Positions 26,004 to 35,148 of a stretch of 64,000 nucleotides of DNA are shown in pieces. The position numbers and the translations under genes were made by a program. Each line of letters opens with the position of its first letter. Position 1 is the stretch's first letter. The stretch comes from Ktedonobacteraceae bacterium. Lineage in GTDB: Bacteria > Chloroflexota > Ktedonobacteria > Ktedonobacterales > Ktedonobacteraceae. Location of the stretch: NCBI GenBank assembly GCA_035653615.1, contig DASRBN010000027.1, positions 1 through 64,000 on the forward strand, read 5' to 3'. The notes beneath the pieces are model-generated. The model saw nothing but the letters and a program-made list of their open reading frames with translations, did no database searches and was not told the DNA's origin.

Positions 26004-28274
26004 TTACTTGAAAGCCTGTTTCCCTGGCTTCGAAACGACATTGCTGGCATTGCGCCAGTTTACCGTCGGCGTGATCAAACTGTGATCGATATGCTCGCGG
26101 TGTTCGATGGCCAGCTCGATCAACGATTGTAGCACGCCGTCGTTCAGCAGGTGTGGATCGAGGCCAAGCTCGATCAGGCGCGTATGCACTGCGTTGTAAT
26201 AGTGCTGCTCCGCCTCAACGCGAGGATTGGCCATGTGCGCGATTTCCACCTTCAATCCCATCTCCTTGCCCTGCCGCACCACCATGTGCGCCAGGTCGAG
26301 CAGCGAGAATTGTTCCGTGATCTGATTGAACACCCGGTACTCACCCGCACGGATTGGAGACAGGATCGCCAGTTCGATACAGCGAATCGTGTCTCGTATG
26401 TTGATATAGCCGCGTGTCTGCCCGCCCTCACCATAGACGGTCAGGGGATGGCCCACCGCAACCTGCACGCAGAAACGGTTCAGCGCCGTGCCATAAATCT
26501 GATCGTAATCAAAGCGCGTTGCCAACACCGGATCGAGCATCGTCTCATCCGTCTCGACTCCGTAAACGACTCCCTGGTTGAGGTCGGTTGCGCGCAGCCC
26601 CCAGATTTTGCAGCAGAACATGATGTTATGGCTGTCATGGACTTTAGAATTTCCACACCAGAGAGGTTTACCATTGCGCCGAACCAGAATGATACCATCT
26701 CCTGGAACTTCACAACAATAAACCATGCCTGCGTAATCCTCTATCCAGTCGTTAGGATCATCTGGGAGCTGATTGACCTGAAAAACTGTCGTCTTTGTGA
26801 AGTTTACTCGATATTCGCGATTCTTTGCCCACCCAGTACCTCCTGCTCGATCAAAGTAAGAGATGTTTGCGGAAAGTCCTAACTTGAGAGCCATTTCCTG
26901 CACCTCATCTGCGAGCTGCCGCGAAGATGTATAGTAGCGCCCGTAATCACGCTCATTATCCATCCATAAGCCATCACCTGACATCATTGCCTCGAAAAGA
27001 ATACGGAGTTGCCGCTTTGACAGGTTTAGCAATTCGCGCGGTATGTGTTTGGTTAGACTTGTGCCAATCTGAGTAAGGTAAACAGCAAGCTGTGTAGAGA
27101 ACAAATAATGCCCCTCTAGCTCATTGTTCCTATCTGGATAGGAATATACACTATAGGTACAGCCTAGTAAGGCGGCTATCCTCTCGAAGACTGTTTTTAC
27201 TTTCCTGGACTTTGCACCTGGTTTCTGATTGATACAGATACAGTTTGGCACTTTTTTAAGCCATACTCCATCAACAGATCCCTCAGCAATGTACCATCCC
27301 AGGAAACGTAGCCAGTCATCCATAGGTAACTCTATAGCTGGCTTACGAGCATTTATATCGCCAAAGACATAGTAGCCGGGTAGAGTAAATGTTTCACGTT
27401 CTTCGCCATTCCACTCACAGGTGAGATGATAGCGATTGTACTTACCAAGTATGTCTTTTGCCTCCTCAAAGCGCATCGCTTCGGTACCATCCCGGCGTTT
27501 GAAAGAAGTAACCATGCGGTGATTTGGTGTCACACACAGATCAATGCGTCTTTGCTCAAGGTAGTACATAGGACCTTCATATAGGTACGATGTAAGGGCT
27601 GTTGGTTTCTCATAAACGATATGAGGATCGTCAAGTTGTCTTGTAGCTATCTCATCATTGTAACTCAGATCCTTGAAGAGTTTCCACCCACTCCGTGTCA
27701 GAACCTCAGTTCTATCATCATAACATAAATGATAGATTGAGCCAGGCTGCTTGGGATACGGCAGCACGTCCGAACGACCCTTGTGATGAATTTCGATAAA
27801 GCCCTCTTCGATATCGATATTCGGCGTCCCATATTCGCCCATCGTGCCTAATTTTACCAGGTGGCTCTCTGGCGCGTATTCGCGCATGGCATACAGCACA
27901 TTCAGCGTGCCGATCACATTGTTCGTTTGCGTAAAGACCGCGTGCTTGCGATCGATCATAGAATAAGGGGCGGAGCGCTGTTCGGCAAAATGTACAATTG
28001 CCTCCGGTTCGCTTGCTTGTATCGCGGCAACAAGCGCATCATAGTCCATTGTATCGCCGACATGTATATGGATGGTGCGCCCTGTGATCTCTTTCCACCT
28101 CTTCACCCGTTCATACAGCGTCGAGATAGGCAGGAGGCTATTAAACCCGCGTTCTAGATCAAACTGCCTGCGCATGAAATTATCAAAGACCGTTACTTCG
28201 TGTCCCTTTTTCGAAAGGTACATCGCTTGTGCCCAACCGAGGTATCCGTCTCCGCCGAGTATCAGAATACGCAT
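26004..28274 (-). CDS. sqdB: UDP-sulfoquinovose synthase (SQD1/SqdB type) interrupted by an intein
   Basis: A 756-residue precursor. Exteins 1-183 and 543-756 join into a 397-residue SQD1-like extended SDR, which makes UDP-sulfoquinovose from UDP-glucose and sulfite for sulfolipid synthesis. The NAD loop is GGDGYLG. The catalytic residues of plant SQD1 (T145, Y182, K186) correspond to T144, Y181 and K185 after splicing. The intein splits the YxxxK motif (YHL/SK), so the enzyme cannot form without splicing. ATG 28274 is chosen over the upstream ATG because GGAGGAACT directly precedes it. It converges on a lipid glycosyltransferase gene. Confidence 0.88.
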   Translation of the reverse strand: MRILILGGDGYLGWAQAMYLSKKGHEVTVFDNFMRRQFDLERGFNSLLPISTLYERVKRWKEITGRTIHIHVGDTMDYDALVAAIQASEPEAIVHFAEQRSAPYSMIDRKHAVFTQTNNVIGTLNVLYAMREYAPESHLVKLGTMGEYGTPNIDIEEGFIEIHHKGRSDVLPYPKQPGSIYHLCYDDRTEVLTRSGWKLFKDLSYNDEIATRQLDDPHIVYEKPTALTSYLYEGPMYYLEQRRIDLCVTPNHRMVTSFKRRDGTEAMRFEEAKDILGKYNRYHLTCEWNGEERETFTLPGYYVFGDINARKPAIELPMDDWLRFLGWYIAEGSVDGVWLKKVPNCICINQKPGAKSRKVKTVFERIAALLGCTYSVYSYPDRNNELEGHYLFSTQLAVYLTQIGTSLTKHIPRELLNLSKRQLRILFEAMMSGDGLWMDNERDYGRYYTSSRQLADEVQEMALKLGLSANISYFDRAGGTGWAKNREYRVNFTKTTVFQVNQLPDDPNDWIEDYAGMVYCCEVPGDGIILVRRNGKPLWCGNSKVHDSHNIMFCCKIWGLRATDLNQGVVYGVETDETMLDPVLATRFDYDQIYGTALNRFCVQVAVGHPLTVYGEGGQTRGYINIRDTIRCIELAILSPIRAGEYRVFNQITEQFSLLDLAHMVVRQGKEMGLKVEIAHMANPRVEAEQHYYNAVHTRLIELGLDPHLLNDGVLQSLIELAIEHREHIDHSLITPTVNWRNASNVVSKPGKQAFK
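26649..27725 (-). mobile_element. Intein with LAGLIDADG homing endonuclease domain
   Basis: A 359-residue in-frame insertion in the sqdB product. Block A starts at Cys1 (CYDDRTEVLTRSGWKLF). Block B holds CVTPNHRMVTS with the TxxH-type Thr/His. Endonuclease blocks C and E are FLGWYIAEGS (acid at E148) and LFEAMMSGDGLW (D251). Block H is LADEVQEMALKLGL, and block F/G ends PLWCGN before Ser+1. The residue before the last Asn is Gly, not the usual His. Hand counts on sample 60-base lines give 27 G/C inside the intein and 38 in the C-extein, consistent with recent acquisition. Confidence 0.93.
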
Positions 28275-28509
28275 AGTTCCTCCAAAAGACAAAGATCAGT
28301 TTCACCCTTGCTTGTTACGATATCACAAAAAAGCAATTCGCAACAGGCCTGAGATGCTCGTTCATAAATATCGTTCAGAAAGTATACGTAGCACCACGCT
28401 CCTGGATATACACGGGCACTATGACTTTTTTCCTAATCCCTCTCTAAAATTTCCAGCATTTTTGCCGATTATTTGAGGTCAAAGGAATAACTTGAAACAG
28501 GGTGAAGTA
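28275..28509. other. AT-rich divergent intergenic region
   Basis: Part of the 345-bp gap between divergent genes (sqdB leftwards, GH5 rightwards). It is AT-rich, with no gene seen. The GH5 promoter at its right end is listed separately. Confidence 0.4.
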
Positions 28510-28537
28510 TTGACTCATGCGTTTATCTTGTTAGAAT
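28510..28537 (+). promoter_or_regulatory. Sigma-70-like promoter of the second GH5 gene
   Basis: TTGACT (28510-28515), a 16-bp spacer and TAGAAT (28532-28537). It predicts a transcript start near 28544 and a 5' leader of about 75 nt. Confidence 0.5.
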
Positions 28538-28619
28538 GCTAAACAGCCATTCTAGGGGTTGTTTTATATGAAACCTATGGGGTGACCATTCTGGTGGCCC
28601 ATGAAAAAGGGAGTCGTAG

Positions 28620-31136
28620 ATGTCACGTTCATTTAAAGTAATTGCTGCCAGTATCATATTGCTGGCTATAGTCGCCGTAGGGGTCCTCTGGTACGCACCA
28701 AAGGGCTCATCGAATGCTGCCTCCAATGGTATTCGACCGGCCGTCACCCAGGCTAATGGCCCGTATAGCGTCAGTGGCAATCAAATTCTCGACGCTCAGG
28801 GGCATCCCTATTTATTTCATGGAATTGGCCGTGACTCACTGGAGTATGACTGCAATACCGACGGCTATTTCGATTCCACTCACCTGTCCTATATGGGGTA
28901 TGGACACAGCGGCAATGGCATTACCTATTGGGATGCCAATACTATTCGTCTTCCACTCACCGAGGGCTACTGGCTGAGAGATTTTCCTTCCAAACATTGT
29001 GTGCATACCCAGTACCAGAACCTCGTGAAGAGTGTAGTTTCGACCCTCACCGGCATGAATATGAATGTCATTATCGATCTGCAATGGACTGATGCCGGTG
29101 GAGCGGCCCCCGGCAGCGGTGCCGCATTTGAAATGCCGGATGCTGATAGCGTCACCTTCTGGACACAGGTTGCTACCATGTTTGCCGGTAACCCCAATGT
29201 CCTTTTTGAATTATACAATGAGCCTCATCCTGCTCCAGGCAACTGGGCATGCCTGATATCAGGTTGCGCGATTAGCGGCGATAAATCGTATGTCGTCGAT
29301 TGTAATTGCTACATTACCGCCAACTATACGGCTGTTGGTATGCAGGCGCTGGTCAATGCTGTGCGCGGCACCAAAGCGAATAACCTGGTTCTTGTTGCTG
29401 GAATGGACTGGGGCTTTGACCTCAGCGGCTTCGGCCAGAATCCTATCACGGGCGGAAATGTCATCTATGACACGCATCCCTATCCTTATTCTGAGAAGAT
29501 GCCCCAATACTGGGACAATGCTTTTGGCAATATCAGCAAAACCTATCCTGTCATCTCTGCTGAGAATGGCGAATATGATTGTGGCACCAGTTATATGAGC
29601 CGCCTGCTGACCTACTTTGATGCTCATAACATCAGCTGGATTGGTTGGGCGTGGGTCAACATCAACTCTGCCTGTGGTTATCCACAACTCATTATCGATT
29701 ATAATGGCACGCCGGCCCCCAATATGGGTGTGTTGATCTGGCAATATCTGACGAGTTATGCCAATGGTACGCTCCTACCAGGGCCAATCAGTTCTACCTG
29801 GTACTTTGCCGAGGGTAAGGTTGGCCAGGGCTTTATCGAATGGCTCACCATACAGAACCCTGATCCCGTCAATTCCTGTTCGGTCAAAATTCAGTATCTT
29901 CTGACGACCGGTACAGTGACCTATAACCGCACCGTCAATCCCAAAAGCCGGTATACGGCGTCGGTCAATAGTGATTTAGGTACTCCACCCAGTTCTAGTT
30001 CATACAAGACAGATTCCATTATCGTTACCGTCAATAATCCGACCACCTGTTTCGGTGTCGTGGCGGAGCGCCCCATCTACTTCACCAACTTCTTTGGCGA
30101 GAGTAGTGGCAGTGTCGTCATGGGTACGGTAACGCCCGCCAAGGTCTTCTACTTTGCCGACATGCCCACGGTGAAGGGTTCCGACTCGTTTATCACCATC
30201 CTGAACCCGCCCGGCGGCAGTACGGCAACCGTTACCGCGACATATTACGCGGGAGGCAAGCAGGTTGGCTCCGCTCAAACAACCACAGTCACGGGCGGCA
30301 GGCGCCAGACGATCAATCCACCGCCAATGTCGCAGCGTGTCATTGCCATTGTAACCTCATCGCAGCCGGTGGTAGTGGAGCGACCCACCTACTTCAGCAG
30401 CTTCCCGGCAGGTAGCGTTGGCAATGTCTCCGGTGCAGCCTCGGTTGTAGGCGCGCTCAGTTCCGCCAACGAGTGGTTCTTTGCTGAGGGTCATAGCGGC
30501 AGCGGTTACCAGGAGTACTTCGTGATTGGCAACCCCGATCCGTCGAACACTGCACAGGTGAATATTAAACTTGAGGGCGCGGGTGGATCGCAATCGTTCC
30601 CCGTCACCGTCGGGCCGCGCAGCCAGGCCATCTGGGATGTGAACGCGCATAGCAGTGCCGATGTCTCGGCAGATATCACCTCTCCTACCGCGGGCATCGT
30701 TGTGGAGCGTGAGATCTTCTTCCACTATACCGGTCAGAATATGAACAATGCCACGGGCGCGACCGATATCACTGGCGCCGTTGGTCCGGCGGCCTCTCGC
30801 TCCGAGTCATTCGCCGAGGGCTATGTCAACACGGACTTCAACGAATGGCTTACGCTCTTCAATCCTACCGGCAGCAATGAAAACATTTCGGTGACAATTG
30901 TCAATGGCTTTGGCAGCGTCTATTCGTTTAACGTCAATGTACCTGCCAACTCGCGGTCGGTCCAAAATATTACGACCATCGTACACCAGAACCTGTATAA
31001 TGGCAGCCAATCCCAGGGCTACAACATTTCAATGACTGTGCAATCGTCCGGCTACTTCTTCGCCGAACGCGTCATGTATTGGAATGTAGGTACCACACAA
31101 GGCGGCAGCGATGATATAGGCTACATGGGTCTCTAA
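28620..31136 (+). CDS. Multidomain secreted GH5-family glycosidase
   Basis: An 838-residue exported protein. The N-terminal hydrophobic segment (6-24) is a signal peptide or anchor. Residues about 45-385 form a GH5 barrel with acid/base E201 in FELYNEPHP and probable nucleophile E315 in ISAENGEYD. The C-terminal 445 residues hold four diverged copies of a roughly 110-residue beta-rich module, starting near residues 392, 510, 618 and 728. Each opens with an (F/Y)FAEG- or FAD-type motif followed by a segment ending in NP. The modules resemble DUF5719-type surface repeats and probably bind polymer or act as a stalk. GGAG lies 6-7 nt upstream of the ATG, behind a good promoter. Confidence 0.85.
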   Translation: MSRSFKVIAASIILLAIVAVGVLWYAPKGSSNAASNGIRPAVTQANGPYSVSGNQILDAQGHPYLFHGIGRDSLEYDCNTDGYFDSTHLSYMGYGHSGNGITYWDANTIRLPLTEGYWLRDFPSKHCVHTQYQNLVKSVVSTLTGMNMNVIIDLQWTDAGGAAPGSGAAFEMPDADSVTFWTQVATMFAGNPNVLFELYNEPHPAPGNWACLISGCAISGDKSYVVDCNCYITANYTAVGMQALVNAVRGTKANNLVLVAGMDWGFDLSGFGQNPITGGNVIYDTHPYPYSEKMPQYWDNAFGNISKTYPVISAENGEYDCGTSYMSRLLTYFDAHNISWIGWAWVNINSACGYPQLIIDYNGTPAPNMGVLIWQYLTSYANGTLLPGPISSTWYFAEGKVGQGFIEWLTIQNPDPVNSCSVKIQYLLTTGTVTYNRTVNPKSRYTASVNSDLGTPPSSSSYKTDSIIVTVNNPTTCFGVVAERPIYFTNFFGESSGSVVMGTVTPAKVFYFADMPTVKGSDSFITILNPPGGSTATVTATYYAGGKQVGSAQTTTVTGGRRQTINPPPMSQRVIAIVTSSQPVVVERPTYFSSFPAGSVGNVSGAASVVGALSSANEWFFAEGHSGSGYQEYFVIGNPDPSNTAQVNIKLEGAGGSQSFPVTVGPRSQAIWDVNAHSSADVSADITSPTAGIVVEREIFFHYTGQNMNNATGATDITGAVGPAASRSESFAEGYVNTDFNEWLTLFNPTGSNENISVTIVNGFGSVYSFNVNVPANSRSVQNITTIVHQNLYNGSQSQGYNISMTVQSSGYFFAERVMYWNVGTTQGGSDDIGYMGL

Positions 31137-31147
31137 ACTCCAGCGAT

Positions 31148-31223
31148 AGTTGGAAGTGCAGAGAGGCCAGCGTATCCGATCCCGGCCGGGATCGGATACG
31201 CTGGCCTCTCTGCACTTCCAACT
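31148..31223. terminator. Perfect 76-bp palindrome between convergent genes
   Basis: Arms of 38 bp without a loop (centre CGG|CCG at 31185/31186). It lies between the stop of the GH5 gene and the stop of the leftward operon. It can fold on either transcript and is placed as a bidirectional terminator, but no T-run follows on either side. Confidence 0.6.
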
Positions 31224-32035
31224 TAGGAAATTGAAATGCGCTTCAATGCCTGCGACGCTTGCCGGAACAAATCCGGCCCACTAAAGCCGGAGAATTGTCC
31301 CTCTGCCGCCAGGTGTGGCTCCAGCGAGAAAAAGCCATCATAGCCATCCGCGCGCAATCGTCGCAGCAGTTCGGGCCATCTTGCCACGCCCTCTCCGGCA
31401 GGCACAACTTTTCCATCGGCACGCGCGTCCTTCACATGTACATAACGCAGCCAGGGATGTATGGCCTCATAGGCGTCGGGGTAAGGTATCTGGCCGCACT
31501 GGATAAAATTTGCCGGGTCGAGAATGGCCTGGAAATGAGCATCATTGATGCTTTCCAGCAAGTCAACGCAGCGAGCGATAGTATCCCCGTAAATATCCTT
31601 CTCGTTTTCATGCAGCAGCGTAATGCCGGCAGCATCCGCCCTGGCAGTCATCTCACGCAGGCGCCGCAGTACCTCGTCTCGCCATTCTGCCGGATCGCTT
31701 TTCGCGGCTTGTGGGGGATAAAAGGAGAAAATGCGTATGTAGGGCGTGTCAAAAAAATGTGCCAGCGCAATAGCCCGCTCGAAGCGCCCTAAATGCTCAT
31801 CGAAGGGACTATCCACAGGCACTTTATCGATGGGCGAAGCAATGGCGGAAACTGCCATGCCCTGCTCATTAAGCATGCGCCGCAGTTCGTCTACCTGCCC
31901 ATCGCTCAGATCCAGCACATTCGTTCCCCAGGCAGCGCGCAGGTCGAGGAAATGAATATCTTCGCTTTGTAATACCGCGATCTGTTCGCGTGGGTCGAGA
32001 GCAATTTCGTCGGCAAAAGCGGAAATGTGTATCAT
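31223..32035 (-). CDS. Sugar phosphate isomerase/epimerase (AP-endonuclease-2 TIM barrel)
   Basis: A 270-residue TIM-barrel protein of the xylose-isomerase-like superfamily: MIHISAFADEIALDPREQI at the start, then metal-site acids in LLHENEKDIYGDT (about 140-152), ILDPANF, YVHVKDARADGKVVPAGEG and FFSLEPHL. These are typical of sugar, inositol or hydroxypyruvate isomerases/epimerases. It is the last gene of a five-gene leftward operon, with its start overlapping the upstream oxidoreductase by 4 bases (translational coupling). The substrate is probably a sugar or sugar acid handled by the operon. Confidence 0.83.
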   Translation of the reverse strand: MIHISAFADEIALDPREQIAVLQSEDIHFLDLRAAWGTNVLDLSDGQVDELRRMLNEQGMAVSAIASPIDKVPVDSPFDEHLGRFERAIALAHFFDTPYIRIFSFYPPQAAKSDPAEWRDEVLRRLREMTARADAAGITLLHENEKDIYGDTIARCVDLLESINDAHFQAILDPANFIQCGQIPYPDAYEAIHPWLRYVHVKDARADGKVVPAGEGVARWPELLRRLRADGYDGFFSLEPHLAAEGQFSGFSGPDLFRQASQALKRISIS

Positions 32036-33102
32036 GCCAGCAGGACCTCCTTATGCGTGCGGGCCGATTCATAAATGCCCAGGATAATTTCCACGGGGCG
32101 CCGTCCTGCATAACCATCTACAAGCGGCGTCCCATTCTCACGAATAGCGCGCATCATATCCGCTATCTGCGCGGCATGGCTCCTGATAGCCAATGCGGCA
32201 GGATTCTGAGCCGCCCCCTCCGCATCCTGTGTGCCCGTCCGGGTCTCTTTCTGGCTGCCTCCACTGGCTCCATAGGCTCCCACTTCCTGCTGATCGTCTC
32301 GCGCCAGGTGCAGGTAGCCCAATCGATCATCCTCGATCACTGCCGATCCCCTATCGCCAAAAATTTCGACGCGCGTCGTCACGCCCGGATAGGCTCCCGT
32401 TGTAGCCACAATCGCGCCCAGCGCACCATTCGTGAAGCGCAGCACGGCCACGGCCACATCTTCCGTCTCCATGCAATGCGCCAGCGTATCCGTATAGGCG
32501 TAGATACTTTTGACCCTCCCCATCAACCATTGCAGCAGATCAATCGAATGGATAGCCTGATTCATCAATACCCCTCCACCGTCCAATGCCCAGGTGCCGC
32601 GCCATGCGCCGCTATCATAATAGGCCTGCGATCTCCACCACGGCACAAGCGCGTTGCCGAGTACCAGCCGTCCAAGGGCCTGCTCCTCAACCAGTTGATG
32701 CACGCGCATCGACGCCGGATCAAAGCGATGCTGGCTGATAACCGCCAGCTTCACATTCATTTCGCGCTGTACGCGCAGCATCTCATCAATCGCCTCAAGG
32801 CTAATCTCCATTGGCTTCTCTACAATCACGTGTTTTCCCGCCCGCATCGCCAGGCACGCGAATTCGCCGTGCAAACCGCTGGGCACGCAGATATCCACCA
32901 CGTCCAATTGCTCGCGTGCCAGCATCTCCCGCGCATCAGTATAGGCGTGAATGCCGTGCTTTCCGGCAAGCTTCTGCGCCGCGGCTGGCACGATATCGGC
33001 TACGGCGACCAGTTCAGCACCGGGCAGAGTGCGAATCGCATCGGCGTGCGTCGGACCAATTACACCGCCTCCAATAATCCCAAAGCGTAGTTTCTCTGAC
33101 AT
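32032..33102 (-). CDS. Gfo/Idh/MocA-family oxidoreductase
   Basis: A 356-residue two-domain dehydrogenase: Rossmann motif GIIGGGVIGPTH (8-19), VADIV after strand 2, the EKPMEIS motif (about 95-101), whose lysine is catalytic in the family, and a C-terminal domain with GGGVLMNQAIHSIDLLQW bearing the conserved Asp/His pair. It would oxidise or reduce a cyclic polyol or sugar with NAD(P). It starts 4 bp after the PGI-like gene and overlaps the epimerase gene, so the three are tightly coupled. Confidence 0.87.
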   Translation of the reverse strand: MSEKLRFGIIGGGVIGPTHADAIRTLPGAELVAVADIVPAAAQKLAGKHGIHAYTDAREMLAREQLDVVDICVPSGLHGEFACLAMRAGKHVIVEKPMEISLEAIDEMLRVQREMNVKLAVISQHRFDPASMRVHQLVEEQALGRLVLGNALVPWWRSQAYYDSGAWRGTWALDGGGVLMNQAIHSIDLLQWLMGRVKSIYAYTDTLAHCMETEDVAVAVLRFTNGALGAIVATTGAYPGVTTRVEIFGDRGSAVIEDDRLGYLHLARDDQQEVGAYGASGGSQKETRTGTQDAEGAAQNPAALAIRSHAAQIADMMRAIRENGTPLVDGYAGRRPVEIILGIYESARTHKEVLLA

Positions 33103-33106
33103 CGCT

Positions 33107-35080
33107 CTAATTCTCCTGGCTCAGTATCTTTGTCGTTTCCTGGAAAAAACGCTCAAGCGACTCGTATAGGGCATCTCTAGAACTCTCCAGAATCATCAGC
33201 AGGCATGTTCGCCCGACCTCGATCATCGCCTGCCACGTGCTTACCGCCTGGGCGCGCAAAAATGTATCGTTATAGCTGCCAAGGAGCATGGTTTCGGAGT
33301 CGCGCACCAGCAAGCGCAGGCTCACCAGGCGAGGCGGCCCATCCATCTCGCTCTGCTCGGTCGAATGGTAAGCAGCAGGCGCGCGGCGAATCTTTACAGG
33401 AACACCCAGCAGTACGTTGCCGATCCGGTACATGTGCGAGGCGATCAGCTTCAATACATCCGCGGCTATCTCACCGTTGATGGTGAAATCCAGGTAAGAG
33501 AGGGATGCAGGGGAGATAGCCTGCCCATTTGGGGCAGTCAGCGCTAATCGCAATGCGGCAGCATACATGGATGCAGGATCTCCCTGTACCCTCATCTCTG
33601 GTGGGGCATACAGCATAATGGTTCCACTCGAGACGCTTGCTTTCCAGCCCTGCACGAACTGCAAAGGATCATTCATCATGCGCAGTGACCGCGCTCGTGT
33701 TTTATAGTTCTCGACGGCAGGTTGACCGGCGAATCGAATGCGATGCAGGTATCCATAGAGAGCCATGCTCAATTGCCATTCCAGGAAACTGGCCGTCAGG
33801 GCGATCAAGCGGCGTCGCGGCTCATCGCTGGCAAGCAATGGCTGGTAGAGCACGAAATGCCCGGCTTCGTCCTCCCTTTCTGCGATATCCGTCTCCATCC
33901 GTACATGCAATAAACCGCGCGCCGAATAGCCGGGTGCTTTGGGGTTGAGCGCCTGGTTCTCGAAGACCACGACTCCCTTACCGCTCTTGCCCAGGCTCTC
34001 CTCCATCAACTGTTCCACCCAGGGTATGAACGCCGACCATCCAGGGGGCATTTGCAGCGGCATCCCGCATCTTCCATCCACGCTTGCATCGCTCAGCGCA
34101 GCTGCCAGTTGCACAAATGGCGAATCCGCCGGACGCGAGGTCGCGAGCTCCAGATTATACTCGCCCCAGGCTTGCTGGAGCAATGTTTCAAGCAGGCCTG
34201 CTTTTCTTACTGGCTGGCCGTCTGTAGGATTTTCTTCGTGAATGTCGGGACCTGTATCATGTGAGGGTGGTGGCCGATGAATCGGCGATGGGCGCGATAA
34301 ATCGGCCACCGGTGGTTGAACCGGCTCTTGTGGCTGTTCGCTGTCTGATTTCTGCTGCAGGCGTGTCAGGTAAAGGGCGGCGGGCAGCAAGAAAACTCTT
34401 GTGGTTGGAGCGCTCATACGCCCGCCGGTGCCGGTTCCACCATCCAACTGCAAAGAACGTGTGGGTACCTGGTGTTCCTGGGCAAATGTGTCGAGGTAAG
34501 AACCCGGCAGTGTCATCACGAGTAGATGCCGTGCCGCTCGCAGGCGCGCCTGTTTCAGCAGGCCGGTAAACCATTCCAGGTGCGTGATAGGTTCCTCAGA
34601 GGTCATTCCCATCGAAACGCCGATCATCATCACATCATCTAGCAGCGCGCGCAAAAACTCGGGGTTTGATATTGTGCCAACTGCCGGCAGCCTCAGATTC
34701 TTAGCGGCCGCTATCCTGCGCACAATTTCATTCAATGCTGCCGGGTCTGTGCTATCAAGTGGATAGATCGTGAAGTGATCCGGGTCACTGCCACTGCAAA
34801 AGCCGAGATCGGTGAAGACGCGCACGGCGATGACAGAGCCACCCATGCCTGCCCAGATAACATGGCGAATGCCGCGCTCCCATAATTCCCGTGCCTCAAT
34901 TTCTACCTCCTCCAGCATGATAGGATCGGCCAGCAGGCGAGGTATACCCTCCACCCAATCCAATTTGAGAGCGCCATCCTCGCTGCCGAGTACGGCCATC
35001 AGTCCTTCCTGCCGCCGCAATTGACCGATGGCATCCTCCTGGATGAGCCTGCGCATTGAGGGCGAATCTTCTATGTTCAT
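33107..35080 (-). CDS. Glucose-6-phosphate-isomerase-like (SIS fold) protein
   Basis: A 657-residue protein with phosphoglucose-isomerase features. The sugar-phosphate loop is GMGGSVIA (78-85, normally GIGGSdLG). Others are DSTDPAALNEI (normally D.tDP..i) and, near the C-terminus, SMALYGYLHRIRFAGQPAVENYK, which mirrors the PGI segment ending in QPgVE..K and its base/binding residues. Between these are about 90 residues of Pro/Ser-rich insertion (about 245-300). It is larger than standard PGIs (about 450-550). Operon position between LarA-like and Gfo/Idh/MocA genes suggests a sugar phosphate or sugar acid substrate, and PGI activity itself is uncertain. Confidence 0.65.
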   Translation of the reverse strand: MNIEDSPSMRRLIQEDAIGQLRRQEGLMAVLGSEDGALKLDWVEGIPRLLADPIMLEEVEIEARELWERGIRHVIWAGMGGSVIAVRVFTDLGFCSGSDPDHFTIYPLDSTDPAALNEIVRRIAAAKNLRLPAVGTISNPEFLRALLDDVMMIGVSMGMTSEEPITHLEWFTGLLKQARLRAARHLLVMTLPGSYLDTFAQEHQVPTRSLQLDGGTGTGGRMSAPTTRVFLLPAALYLTRLQQKSDSEQPQEPVQPPVADLSRPSPIHRPPPSHDTGPDIHEENPTDGQPVRKAGLLETLLQQAWGEYNLELATSRPADSPFVQLAAALSDASVDGRCGMPLQMPPGWSAFIPWVEQLMEESLGKSGKGVVVFENQALNPKAPGYSARGLLHVRMETDIAEREDEAGHFVLYQPLLASDEPRRRLIALTASFLEWQLSMALYGYLHRIRFAGQPAVENYKTRARSLRMMNDPLQFVQGWKASVSSGTIMLYAPPEMRVQGDPASMYAAALRLALTAPNGQAISPASLSYLDFTINGEIAADVLKLIASHMYRIGNVLLGVPVKIRRAPAAYHSTEQSEMDGPPRLVSLRLLVRDSETMLLGSYNDTFLRAQAVSTWQAMIEVGRTCLLMILESSRDALYESLERFFQETTKILSQEN

Positions 35081-35148
35081 GGCTTGAACTCTTTCCTTCT
35101 AAACTCCGGCGGATTTTTCAGATATCTGTCCAGATCAGGATCGTACTT

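Noticed and set aside
26151-26882. 243-codon frame opposite sqdB and its intein
   Set aside because: It crosses the intein/extein boundary and shows no domain; sqdB is certain.
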